Shown here in pieces: positions 37,401-48,638 of a stretch of 64,000 nt of DNA (positions within the stretch are counted from its first letter, which is position 1; the number at the start of each line of letters is the position of its first letter). Both the position numbers and the translations under genes were made by a program. Below the pieces are notes generated by a model that searched no databases, was not told the origin of the DNA, and saw nothing but the letters and a program-made list of their open reading frames with translations. The DNA comes from Stereum hirsutum FP-91666 SS1. Lineage: Eukaryota; Basidiomycota; Agaricomycetes; Russulales; Stereaceae. The stretch is taken from NCBI RefSeq assembly GCF_000264905.1, contig NW_006763142.1:351353-415352 (forward strand), read 5' to 3'.

Positions 37401-38514
37401 GGAGGCAGTGACGATTTGGATAGGATGAAAGTCTGTGGTGGGAGGGTCTTACTTCGATCTCTGGTGCACGAACCAACGTTGATGTGATCTGGACGTTGAC
37501 AGCGACGTGCATGTATGAACTGCGAAGAATAAGCTTGTACTTTACCAGACAATTTCGTCGCCCATACACCGTTGCAGTATCGTTAACCAGAATTTCGACA
37601 TTATGCAAAATCCTGGGCCACATATCTTCGTCCCCATTCCCTTTGCCCTTCATATGATTCGTCGCCACTAATGACGATCTAGACTTCTACCAAGTTACCG
37701 ACTTCTGCCGCCTGCATGTTGATCTTACTACGGCGTATTGCAGTCGCTGCCACAGAGGAATGTCACTGTCGGCGGGAGCAGAGGTCTGAGTAGGCCCTGG
37801 CCTGCCAGCGAGAGGATGTGTGGATGGTCGTCGATAAGAGAGGCGCGCCGGCAGATGTGTACAATGTCGCGAGACTCGGCGAGTCTCCCCGTGCATTGTC
37901 GACAGGGGAAATGAGTTAGCCGGACGCCTTTCGTCGGGTTCAACGAGAAAGGTGTGTGCGTGTGGTTCCCGAGTCATTTCCATCGACATCTCATCGATAT
38001 CCCAAAAATACCCACGGTTAGCATGGATACGAATATTCGCCTCGAGTCAATTTCCGCAGGATAAATTCTCTCCTGAGTCATGGAGCGGACAGAAGACGTA
38101 ATGTTTATCGACGAGGAAGACCGCGTAAGCCGTATCATCCTTTGGTTCGACTAAAAAGGAATGGCGCGGCCGGTCGCGTTGCCGCGTCAATGTGGTAGTG
38201 CCCAAAGGCGCGTCCCAAAACGGAAGGCGCACTCAACACTGCCTCCCCGAAATCTCGCCATTGCCAGCCTGATTCTCGACCGTACACGCTGCGCTCGGCA
38301 CGCTGTGGTCCTAGCAACGGTGGAGTAGAAAGGCGCACAAAGGGGAGGAAAGGGCACAATCGCGCTGAGACCGTGCCATCCTGTGGACGCGTCGCGTTTG
38401 TTCTTCTGGGTGGGGCCCTTGACGCGTCTTTTTTTTACGGAAGCCGCATGATGCCTCCGCGATAACGCTGCCCACGTAAGCGAACGCGTATTCTTCCGCC
38501 GGTTTCGACCACGA
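37401..38514. other. Intergenic, promoter side of zinc-finger gene
   Basis: No gene recognised. Minus-strand frames at 37687-37989 and 38187-38555 have no motif. The right end holds the promoter of the gene at 38654. Confidence 0.4.
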
Positions 38515-38521
38515 TATAAAA
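38515..38521 (+). promoter_or_regulatory. TATA box of zinc-finger-like gene
   Basis: TATAAAA lies about 135 nt before the ATG at 38654, followed by a CT-rich leader. Confidence 0.6.
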
Positions 38522-38653
38522 GACCAGGCGATCCAGGTCTGGTCGTCCCGTCCACCCTTCAGCTCTCTTCCACATTCCCACATCATACAACCCCGTCCCA
38601 TACGCGAGGATCCCCTGCTTTACTGACTTCTTCTTGCATCGGCACACTTCAAT

Positions 38654-40146
38654 ATGAATTCAAGTTACTACTCCTCGCAACAATACATTGATTACACCAG
38701 AGCCTATGTTTGGGCCGAGAGTATCTTCGATTTCTCCGGTTGCGCGAACGGGAAGCCCTCGTGCGTTTGATATCTTTGATGTCCAGAGATTGTTTCTAAC
38801 CATTTTACTTCGCAGTCAAAGGGCAACCCCCAGCCAAGTCATTGCAACCCCCAGCCAAGTCATCGCAGCCCCCGTCCAAGTCATCGCAACCCACAGCCAA
38901 GTCATCGCAACCCCCAGCCAAGTCATCGCAATCCCTGCCTCGATATCCTCTTCCCAGTGCGTGATCTTTCTTATTTCGGTCGTCGCGCATTTAGACTCAT
39001 ACCATCTCTCCTCATCAAGGAGCCCAAACTCACCAACGCCCGATACCTCCAGCCAAGCAGCGACGACACCGTACGTGTTTTCTTCTCCATGTTCCACCTT
39101 TCCTCTGGTCGCTCACTCCTCCCTTCTCATCAGACCATCCGCGGTGCCGGCGAATACTGCAGAGCTAAGCGGAGAGAGTATTAGTGTGCCTCAGCAGTGC
39201 GTTCTTCCCCCTTTCATTCGTGTCTTTATTCTGATGGTCATATCGTGTCACCTCTTTCAGTAGCAGTCCTTCCTCCCCAATTCTTTCGACGTCACCCGAA
39301 TCGCGCGCCGGGCCCTCTCCCTCGCACGCACACACCTCCACCTCCACCTCCACCTCCACCTCCACCTCCACCTCCACCTCGAACAAAGAGAACATTTTAC
39401 CACTGCAAAAAGATGCAGATGCCTCCTCTGTCTCAGAGCATCCAGGATTCACCATCCTCAGGGACCTGGAAGGACGGCTGCCTTGTTTCAAAATGGCGCG
39501 CCATCTATATGAGAAGGAGGAAAGGGAGGTACCATGTCAGTGGGGCTTACCGCTAGGCCAAGCCCATAATCACGGTATATCTACCGTCGCCAGCAAGGCC
39601 CTCGATCACCTTCAAATGGTTCATGGGCTGAACGCGCCATCACTTCATTGCCGTTTCCCAGGCTGTACGCATACAGGTACCCTCGAGCTATCTTCCCTCG
39701 GAAGACATTTTGAGGGTCCCCATCTTCACACAAAGGCGGTCTGCAAGCTCTGTGGAGGTGGGAAGTTAGCTCGCGAGGGAGGCGACCGAAATCGGAAGCA
39801 TCTCGAGGCCCGCTGCCCTTTCACCGCGGCAGGGTCTGAGGATGCCCTGAAGAATAGGTTAAGAGGCATTATTCAACCCCTTCTTCCTCAAGGCCGCTCC
39901 ATTTCCGACTATATTCCCGCCTCCGGGCTCCCACTCGCATCCTCCTCCTCCTTCAACCATCCAGTCGCCATGTCGTCCAATCTCCCACTCGCCTCTTCTT
40001 CTTCCTCTTCTTCTTCCTCTTCTATTCCTCGATCCTCCGGGGGAAACAAGCGTAAGTTGGATGACTCCTCTTCCGCCACATCCTCCGGCCCTCCTCCATT
40101 CGTCGCGCCCTCTCCGGAAAAGCGCAGGAGGTTGCGCAAGGACTGA
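38654..40146 (+). CDS. Zinc-finger-like, probably nuclear protein with peptide repeats
   Basis: The start at 38654 gives MNSSYYSSQQYIDYTRAYVWAES. Five exons join in phase: exon 2 holds five near-copies of ATPSQVI; exon 3 reads SPNSPTPDTSSQAATTP; exon 4 ends SISVPQ; exon 5 opens SSPSSPILSTSPES and has a Ser-Thr run encoded by a CCACCT hexamer array. The conserved part is GRLPCFKMARHLYEKEEREVPCQW, KALDHLQMVHGL, HCRFPGCTHTG..ELSSLGRHFEGPH and KAVCKLCGGGK....DRNRKHLEARCP. The paired Cys and His resemble two or three C2H2 fingers, the last being CxxC...HxxxxC. The tail is Ser-rich with KRKLDD and PEKRRRLRKD clusters that look like nuclear signals. About 400 residues. A DNA-binding regulator is my inference. 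Confidence 0.65.
38823..38930 (+). repeat. 21-bp coding minisatellite
   Basis: Five copies of a unit like caacccccagccaagtcatcg lie head to tail inside exon 2 of the zinc-finger-like gene. They encode ATPSQVI-type heptads. The unit length is a multiple of three, so copy changes would keep the frame. Confidence 0.8.
39332..39379 (+). repeat. CCACCT hexanucleotide array in coding sequence
   Basis: About eight uninterrupted CCACCT units encode a Ser-Thr run in the last exon of the zinc-finger-like gene. Copy number is likely variable between strains. Confidence 0.85.
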
Positions 40147-40599
40147 GGTACTTGGAGTCCTCCGATCTTCAACTCGAATCTCGCCTGGCTCTGGGTCTTT
40201 TGGCGGTGTGTGGTCTGTGCTCGCTCTAGGTTCTGCCTGCTCCGTTTTCACCCTCGCTGGCCTCCTGTCCTTGCGGGCCACATTGTATATATACATGTCT
40301 TTTTTTTTCTCATATTTTCTATGCCTTTCTCATTGCCTTCGATCACATACCAATCGTATCTCCATCTGTACCCTCTCTGACGCTCGCAGCGAACCCTCTT
40401 GTACCCATTGATGCTCATCTCGTCCTGTATCCGTCTGCATTGTTATCATCCTGTACTCTCCATTGTCCCTTGTCTCCCGCCACTCACATGCTTTCTTAAC
40501 ACCGGCCAGTTTACCCCTTTTTTTCTGTTTTGTTTGGAATATACAATCACAATATAGTCTGGAATGTTGTCCTGCATCTTTCATGTGTCTGATGAATAA

Positions 40600-43060
40600 A
40601 TCTCACGTACTACGTTCAGCGACCAAGTATCCGCCGACGCCGGCCAAGAGTCCGCTCGTCGTCACTTCAGCAAAGGCAGCTCTGAGCTTTGAGATTATAC
40701 TCGCCACTCCTATCACTTGTATCTTGTTGGAGTGGTATAGCAGGCCGGATGAGAAACGCGAACGCTGGCGATACAGGCGCGATGCGACTACGAGCCCCAA
40801 CAGATCTGACACTCTTCATCTTGAAAGAGCTCGTTCGTAGTTCGTTAATCGCAATGAAATCCACTCAAACGGAAAGGTTATATCGTACAAATACTGGCCA
40901 AGAAAACACTTGTACGTTCAAAACCTGGGTTGCACTTGAAAACGAACTATGCCCCTTCCGCCAGACACCTTGGAACTCCCTGCACCACCTTCCGAACCTC
41001 TCGTAGACCCTACCATACCCGGCCATCGACGCCCTCCTCTCATAATTCGTTGGATTAAAATGAGACAGGATAAGCGAGACGAGAGACCACAAGGCGCTCG
41101 TTCACTTCTCAGAGATATCTAGTTCGTACCTGCCACTCCGCCGCTCCATCTCTAGTTGGCTCCAGAATTAACGTGTTGGAGCGCGGAGTGCGCCCACACC
41201 CTCAGAGTCGGGCAGATGATACATCTGCGTCTTGAGAAAAGCCCTCGAAGTACGCCAGTAGAATCGAAGAATGGCTATCAACAGTTAGTACAGAGCTCTA
41301 AACGCCAGCCTACTCGCTAGACCTATCCCCGCTGAACCTCGTGAGCGTCGCGCTCGTCCTATAATAGGCAGGTCTGCGAAATCCGATATGCAGCCTAGCT
41401 CCATGGGACAGGGTGGCGATATACCGTAGAAGCTGTGGACAGTAATTAATATTGACGCTCTGACTCGACGGAAGGTAATACTCAAATACCGTCTTCAAGC
41501 GCTGTGCTCTTATTGCGGGTGTTCTAGAAAAGACAAAGACCCATATGTTCACGACGACGAAATATTTGAGGATGAGATGTAAGGGTCTGTTATTCTAGAG
41601 ACTAAGATACGCACCTTTCCGGACCTCCGTCTCTCGTTACAGTAGCCAGTGGTACACCTGCATGTCGACGTGACACTTTATAAGATCGAGAGAGCTGACC
41701 GCGACCGATCATGTTCTTGTTGTCAAAGTTCGGTCCGAGAGCGTCCTCGTATGTAACTCAGATCTGGACCAAATCTGGATCAATATTTGAACCCGTCGGC
41801 TGCAAACGGAAGGACATGAATGAAATCTGCGATGAATGTCCACGGTCAGAGGAAATAATCATATCTGAGCGATAGATATGCACAGCAAAGGCTATTCTGA
41901 CAGGACAACATACCGTTGAAAATGATCAGCAGAGACACAGGTCCTCGGAAGGCAGGATATCGCCAAAAGCGAGCAGACGGACGTCACGGACTTTTCAACG
42001 GTCAATGAAAGTGACACATTTCGGCTTGAGCCGTCTGGGATGAAGCAGCCGGTTCACCCCAGTGGGAGAATGTTAGCACACGAAATGTCCTGGGAAGATT
42101 TCATCAGGACCTCGAGGACCTCGGTAACTCTCCCTGATCACACCCACTCTTCTCAGTCTGTGACTAAATTGCCGCTGGTTACCAGGAGTGTCCCGGTGGG
42201 AGGATGATGCCGTGATCAATCAACAACGGTACGCACACACCTGCTTGCGGCAACCATGTATACTGAACCGGGTGCTCATCAGAGTATGGTGTTCCAAAGA
42301 ATTCACCGGTGTCCGTGGTGATGCGTGCGATTGCGCTATCCGAAACCTCGAGCGCGAAAAGAACAAAGTGGACTGTGCCGCACCTACATGGTCTGACGTC
42401 GGTTCTGGAAGGTGTGTGAGCAAAAAAATCAGGAACTTGTCCACTTGGATCCACTTCGAATTCGGTCCAGGGAGGTGACGAGAGTATATACTAGTATGTA
42501 GCCGGAGTGCCTTCCAATGCGCGTGAACGCGTTACTTACAGTCCTTAATTGGTATATAGAGACCTGGGGTGCCTTCGAAGAGGTGCATATCGTCACTTGG
42601 ACCAGTCGCTCCTCTTCGAAGTACTTCCCTCGGTAAATAAGCGTTTGAGCCGCTGTTTAGAGTCTTAGCTACAGTTCATGTCGGCCAGATGATGACCGTT
42701 ACGCTGCGGAGATGCACAGGGATGCACTCTCACCATCCGAGTCTCAACAGCACGAGTGTGCTTCTAATCCAAAGGGCGTTACTTCGGGATATGGAGCAGC
42801 CTAGCATAGAAGCGCGTGCCTACAAATCACCGGGACGGTACTCATGCTCATGTTACCAGGAGCACAAGCCCGAGCCTTCCCTGACATAGCAGGTATCTAC
42901 TACTCGGTAGTAAATAAACCAAGAAGACGGGGTTACCGGGTTGGCGCCGATAATGAACGGTCGTCCCAGGCGTCCGGAACAGTGAGATAATTAATGACTG
43001 CTTGCAGAACGGAGAGCGGAAGTCTGGCACACCTCACTTCGACTCCCTCTTCGCCACGAG
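40600..43060 (-). CDS. Unrecognised multi-exon gene, model incomplete
   Basis: Several minus-strand stretches look strongly coding and are bounded by good splice signals. In transcription order they are: LPLSVLQAVINYLTVPDAWDD (about 42925-43025); GSNAYLPREVLRRGATGPSDD and MHLFEGTPGLYIPIKD before a GTAAGT donor (about 42540-42655); GTVHFVLFALEVSDSAIARI and GEFFGTPYSDEHPVQYTWLP (about 42235-42385); VTEVLEVLMKSSQDI (about 42075-42130); YPAFRGPVSLLIIFN, then DFIHVLPFAADGFKY (about 41795-41970); EDALGPNFDNKNMIGRGQ and SYKVSRRHAGVPLATVTRDG before a GTGCGT donor (about 41630-41745); and TPAIRAQRLKTVFEYYLPSS (about 41400-41525). I do not know the family. In-frame stops near the YPAFRG-FKY junction may be unseen introns or damage. 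Limits are approximate; it may be more than one gene. Confidence 0.4.
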
Positions 43061-43376
43061 AGAAAGTACGCGTAGGGCAAAATCAAGTCCGACCATACGC
43101 GTAGTGGTGTTATATTTACCGTACGTGGTGGCTCGAAACACATTCATCGTATTCCGTCACCTATAATATAGGGTGCCGGAGGAGCTCTGGAGCAGAGTAC
43201 ACGAATCCATTCGCAAGGAGGAAGGAGTTGGACAAACTTCACTGGTGTACTCGTGGTCCGGTCAGGAATCTGCAGCATTTACCAAAGAAGTATTGCTCAC
43301 CCTCCGAAAGTATGTATGCTGTTCGTTCGAGCCGTCTATCGCCATACATGAGGCCTTACGATATCTCGCGTCGTTA

Positions 43377-43800
43377 CTAAGATAGGGCTCATCGACGGTC
43401 CGCCTACCTCCGGTGTGGCACTGTATTGCGGGGTAATTCACTCTCGTGTTAATAACATTGACAAATTTCGTTTTCATGCTTTGTGTCCTTAGTGATTCTT
43501 GTTCAGAGATGTATTTAGAGAAACTCTGTGCGGCCAGAATTTACGAAATTCTTATTTTTGTGTCTCGAGTGAGCCTTCATTGAGAGAATTGTCCCCCAGC
43601 TTCATTAACCAAAGTAAAGGCCTGAGGTCAAAAATCCAAAAATCCATCCGCACAGAGTTGTTAATAATACGTCTCTGAAGGACATTTCTCAAATCATGCA
43701 AGCTCGAAAATAAATTTTGTCGATGTTATTAACTTTACAGTGATTCTCATCCAGACCGCCACACCGGAGGTAGGCGGACCGTCGATGAGCCCTATCTTAG
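43377..43800. mobile_element. Fold-back (inverted-repeat) element, MITE-like
   Basis: The outer 43 nt at each end (43377-43419 and 43758-43800) are perfect inverted repeats beginning CTAAGATAGGGCTC. Similarity between the arms continues inward in weaker form through CATTGAC/CATCGAC and TTCAGAGA to ACTCTGTGCGG, about 155 nt per arm. A loop of about 110 nt remains in the centre. Transcribed or single-stranded, it would fold into a long hairpin. There is no open reading frame, so it would be non-autonomous. I see no clear target-site duplication (left flank tcgtta, right flank ctgctt). Confidence 0.75.
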
Positions 43801-44844
43801 CTGCTTTGGAGAGCTTCAGTCCAACTTGAAGGCAAGTCGAGCGTCTATAGATATATTTCTCCAAGTACATACCGTATCATGATTTTGATGCTTCCGCTAT
43901 AGCGCATTCCTCCTGGCAATATTCGTTGAAACCTGTTGAAACACACAGCGCGTCGAGGAAAAATATGAACGCCGGATGTCCATGGACGTCCGCGTCTTGC
44001 GTCGAGGGAAAGTTGCCGGACCCGGTTCAGGGCCGTGGAAAAACAGGGCAAAACGCCGTAACGAGCCGTAAAATCAAATTTCCTGCACTAAGCGACGCGT
44101 TTTAGTAGCCGGGCGTTTCCTTCACCCATCGTCCTTTCTTGGTCCTCTGCTTCTACTACTAGTATTATACAAACACAAGAAACAGTTGCCGAAACAGACA
44201 GGACCCGCATTAGGATTGGAATTGACACCCCACCTTTATTTTTGTTGACATTGCTTCACATGATGAAACAACGTTATAATACTCCCAAGGCAGGGAATCA
44301 AGATCCTCAGTCGCCGAAAGCAAGGGATCCACCGGGACCCATTCACGTACACATTTCCTTCTCTCGGCGTTCTTTCCGACTTATCTCACTCACAATTAGC
44401 GCCAAACTCTTTTCTGGGCGTCGACGCCATCGAGACGGGAGGTTGAGACTCGCACCGAGACGGTGCGAAGTTAAAGCCTCCTCAGGTCAACATGGCACAG
44501 GCTCGTGCTGGATTGGAAGCGCAGATCTCCTTCTTGACAAGTTGAGTCGGCTAGAATAATGGCGAGGACGCGAGGTATATATGGCCCGTCATTGAGACCT
44601 GCCTGCGCCTCCTTCCCATCTCCGTCCTGTCCTCGGGAATCGGTTTGCGCACCTTCCCCACCGTGCCCCTCGTTGATCAGTATCTCTTGGTCACCGTCTT
44701 TATTCTGTCTCCATCTTGAGTTGATTTAGAGCGGGGAGACGTCTTAAGCGCGACTGAGCTCTAGTCATAATCCAGGATTTTTCTTATTCGTCTGGACCGT
44801 AGTCTCCTGCAACACTCTCATCCATTCTTGTCCACACACATACC
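43801..44844. other. Intergenic upstream of first ICMT gene
   Basis: No gene recognised. The right part is CT-rich and is likely the promoter and 5' leader of the ICMT gene at 44845. Confidence 0.4.
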
Positions 44845-45897
44845 ATGGCAGATCCATATATTTTTGCTGCCTCTTCATCGTCATTTCCCTGGATCAAACT
44901 ATCTCTTCTCTTACTATTGACGACGGGCACGAGCATCTCCATGTCTCCACCACAACCCCGCGCGCTGAGCCAGAACACGACGACGAAGCGAACATTATTC
45001 GACAAGCTAGTCCGACGGATGACATGGCTCGTCAAGGTATGTATATCTGCTTTCTGTCTCTTCATCGTCATGCGGCTTGTCAGAGCTTGTCAGACTCTCC
45101 GAAACGATGATGGTCACTGACAAGGCCTATTTTTACGATAGGTCGCGACATGGATTGTGGCAGCCATAGATCTGATCACGACTTTGTACGCCGTCTTTGA
45201 TCCGAAGGCGTTTCTGCCTTCGACACCGAGCGCCACACATCCCAACGCCACATCAATACACTCCATTGCGCTTCCTACCTTGATTTGTCCACATCCATCT
45301 TCTCCAGTCCTTATTCCTCTCTCATTCTCTACTACCTCACATTCCGACTCTCTCGATCATGCCCTAACCCACCCATCACCTCTCTTCCTACTCTCCGTCC
45401 TCTCTGTGACCCTCGGCGCTCTTCTCCGCAAATACTGCTATGACACTCTCGGCCGTTACTTCACATTCGAAGTCTCCATCCTCCCCGACCACAATCTAAT
45501 CACCACTGGACCATACGCATGGGTCCGCCATCCCTCCTATACCGGGATGTACGCTGCCCTACTCGGAGTACTTGGAGCGTTAGGGAGCAGAGGAAGTTGG
45601 GTGAGGGAGTGCGGCGTTGTGCCCCCATTATCCTCGTCGTTACGTGGGTGGTCATGGATGGGCCCTACAGACCCGACTGGAGATGGAGTGACGAGGGGAG
45701 GCACAGGGACGGAGATGGCTTGGGCGCTGTTCGCATGGTTCTTCGTATGCGTGTTCATTGCGAACATAGGGTACGGACTATGGAGTATGGCGAGGAGGGT
45801 GAGGATAGAAGACGAAGCGCTGAGGCGGAGGTTCGGGAAGGAGTGGGAGGTCTATGCTAAGAAGGTGAGATGGGGAATGTTTCCGGGCGTGTTCTGA
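44845..45897 (+). CDS. Isoprenylcysteine carboxyl methyltransferase-like protein, copy A
   Basis: The start at 44845 gives MADPYIFAASSSSFPWIKLSLLLLL. One intron (donor GTATGT, acceptor before 45142) joins MTWLVK to VATWIVAAIDLITTLYAVFD. Membrane segments are followed by LRKYCYDTLGRYFTFEVSI and GPYAWVRHPSYTGMYAALLG, the signature of the ICMT/PEMT family that binds S-adenosylmethionine. Then come ALFAWFFVCVFIANIGYGLW and DEALRRRFGKEWEVYAKKVRWGMFPGVF. About 310 residues. The classical enzyme, Ste14, methylates the prenylated C-terminal Cys of Ras-like proteins and mating pheromones in the ER. Fungi of this group carry many divergent copies whose substrates are unknown. The segment between GSRGSWVRECG and GTEMAWALF is longer than in copy B. 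Confidence 0.85.
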
Positions 45898-46888
45898 GCG
45901 TCCAAACGCTGGCACGTCGGTTCGGTACTCGACGGAGGAAGGTTGTTGGCGATGTTACATGTTTTGAAGGGATAGTAAGGGCGGCTCGCTAGGACGTTAC
46001 ACAATACGACAGTAGATGTATTTACATACCTATGGACTTTCGAAGGCACACTCCCCGCACTTACGATAAATTCGGCCGATAACTCCATGTTTCGCATAAT
46101 CCAGTAACAATCACTAGTGTTGCATGCATGATCATGACATGGTTCCGTTGTGGCGTTAGGGGATGATACTCATCCCTGTCGTCCCCGGATCCTTAGCGCT
46201 TGCAAGTTTTCCGGGAAGGAATGTTCCCATTTTACACCCTCCGGTCTTTATGCGCGCTCTGATGGCGTCAATTCCTTGTAAACGTCTGGCATCCAGCACG
46301 CATGGTCAATTCCTCCATCAGGATTTCTGACATCGCGCCAGCTTGTCTCTATACGTAACGCCGACTTCCCCTTCAGTGCATGTTTTTTTAGTTCTCAATT
46401 TAGTGTTATCTTGGCTGGAAATAAGCCCGTGAGGAGAGGCTCCTTGACCCCATTTCCGACTGGTGGTGGGAGACTAACGAGTCCGTCAGGATTGCTAGCA
46501 CTTTACACCATTGTTACTTGAAACGTTCAAATCGGATGTAGGGTCACTATCGGAGAACGCGCAGATATTCTCGTCTAAATCCTTTAGAGCGGTAGCGCGT
46601 ATGTATGAGAACTTGGAGACGAGACAGAACAACGATGCATCTATGAAAGATTCACACAAGCAGGGACGAACACGAAGTGAGAAGGTGAGGTGAGCGTTGG
46701 ACGGAAACGATCGCTGGCAACAACAGGTTTCGCGGGCGCAGGTCGGTCAGGTTCGAAAGGCCAAGGGGATCTGATCAGTATTGACCTCAGTGCAGGCTGA
46801 ACTACCCGAGGTAACGCTATCGATTCCTTTCGATTACCACCTCTCCTCTCATGCCGATCTTCCCATAATCATCTAGCTGTGCTTATGG
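45898..46888. other. Spacer between convergent ICMT copies
   Basis: About 1 kb between the two stop codons. No gene or strong repeat recognised. Confidence 0.45.
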
Positions 46889-47772
46889 TCAATAGATGCC
46901 CGGAATAATCGCCCATCTAACCTTCATCCTATACGTCTCCCACTCCTTGCCAAAATTCTTCTTCAACTCCGCATCCTCTGAACCGACCCTTACCCACATA
47001 CTCCAGAGCGCGTAGACCGTGTTCAGCGAATAGAACACTGCCCATACCCACCCGAGAACGTCATACCAACGAGTGGCGAGGGAATCTCCGGGCCATGTAA
47101 GAAGTCGACATTCGCGCGCCCACGAACCAGGTGCGGAGATCGTGACGACGAGGCCTATGAGACAGAGGTACATGCCACTAGATCCAGAGAGAATCGTGAG
47201 CTTTACCACTGGAATATGAGGATACTATGAAAGGATCGGACTCACGTATAGCTCGGATGCCGCACCCATGCATACGGTCCGTCCTGGATAAGCTCATGCT
47301 TCGGCAGAATGCTCCTCTCGAAGGTAAACAAACGGCCAAGGGCATCATAGCATTTCTTCCTTATGACGCCACCCATAATAGCACTGAGAACGCCGACTAG
47401 GAACCGTACTCGTGGTGTGGTCAGAGATGCGACGGACGCTGGACGATGACGGCAGAGTTGGGCAGCGGGCGAGTCGGGCGCATAGATGAGGGAAGACGTG
47501 GCGAGTATATCGGCAATTGCGAAGAACCATGCTGTGGTCTGAGTCATGTCAAGTTACGATAGGTTCAGTATGGCGAAGGATCTTCAGGTGCAGGCACTCA
47601 CTTTTGTGAGTAACGTCATCTTGCGAACGAGCCTGTCGAACATAGTTACCGATGTCTTCGATACATGACCCGGTGGTGCTGGAGGTTGTGGGGCAGAAGA
47701 GGAGACATGAACGGATGCCGCAAAGGAAAGTAGCAGACCGGTCTTCAACCAAGGAAAATCTGCGACGGACAT
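46889..47772 (-). CDS. Isoprenylcysteine carboxyl methyltransferase-like protein, copy B
   Basis: The start at 47772 gives MSVADFPWLKTGLLLSFAASVHV, aligned with the start of copy A (FPWIKLSLLLLLTTGTS). Then come SVTMFDRLVRKMTLLTK (copy A: TLFDKLVRRMTWLVK), intron, TAWFFAIADILATSSL, GVIRKKCYDALGRLFTFERSILPKHELI, GPYAWVRHPSYTG, intron, MYLCLIGLVVTISAPGSWARECRLL, WAVFYSLNTVYALWSMW and DAELKKNFGKEWETYRMKVRWAIIPGIY with stop at 46889-46891. About 240 residues. The AdoMet-binding signature and the terminal FGKEWExY..KVRW motif are intact. It shares the first intron position with copy A but has a further intron after GPYAWVRHPSYTG. Convergent with copy A, so it arose by inverted duplication or a later inversion. 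Confidence 0.85.
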
Positions 47773-47829
47773 CACTGGGGGAGGCTTATCGAGTTATGGA
47801 GCGAAAGGTACCTTGTCGAAATGCGACCC

Positions 47830-48635
47830 GCATCGTCTTCTCCCGTGCTACTTATACTCAGCCTCATAACAGGGCTAACCGTAGGGGTAGGCGATAACAA
47901 GGTAATATCGACCTCGGCAACCTACGTGAATCATGGCCTGAGATCGGTAGTGCACTTGAGAGACCGATACATGCCCGAGTCTCTTGATGTGTCCACCGCC
48001 GGGTGGAAGACTCATCCGCATTCATGGGATCTACAAGTCCGTGGGAGCGAATCGACCACTCTGAGGTCCCCTAATGTATACTTGGTAGCCTCACAGAAAC
48101 TAGCGTATATACTCCCGTCCACATCGTGTTTCAGACTTTGTCTTCTTCTGATCATGAGGGCATAGAGGAACTGCCAGCGATACCAGGGAAGATCAATCGC
48201 GACAACCGCTGCCCCTTTCCCCGGATCGTTCACGACATCTCGTTGTAAAAAGTCCGAGAGGCATACATCCCTCGGGAAACTAGAGACTTGAGCGTTCGAT
48301 CGGACATCATGAGAGAAAGGACTAATATGCCGATTGGTGTGAAACGATGCGGGAATCAGCACGGACATGAGTAATACGAGCCTTTCAAACTTTTTTCTTG
48401 CCACAGTCAGCGTTACGAGCAATGTACACCGGCTTGTGTTCGATCGAGGTGTTTAGAAGGAACTCACAGTGCAGCATACCACACCACATCAGGCCCTGCA
48501 GGAGACTAGAAGACAGTTCAACTTGTTCGCCTCCTATGACAAGACGACAAAGATATTCGCGAGATCTTGAAGCGAACTCACTTATGACATTGCCTCGACG
48601 AATTCTGTGCTCTGAAAAGCCACAGCCAAATAAAG
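47830..48635 (-). CDS. Possible unrecognised gene, incomplete
   Basis: Two minus-strand stretches look coding. One reads GGEQVELSSSLLQGLMWCGMLH before a GTGAGT donor (about 48470-48545). The other, after an acceptor near 48390, reads FERLVLLMSVLIPASFHTNRH...DVCLSDFLQRDVVNDPGKGA and IDLPWYRWQFLYALMIRRRQ (about 48135-48390). Both contain hydrophobic segments. I cannot place the start or stop and know no family. It may be a pseudogene. Confidence 0.3.
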
Positions 48636-48638
48636 TCC

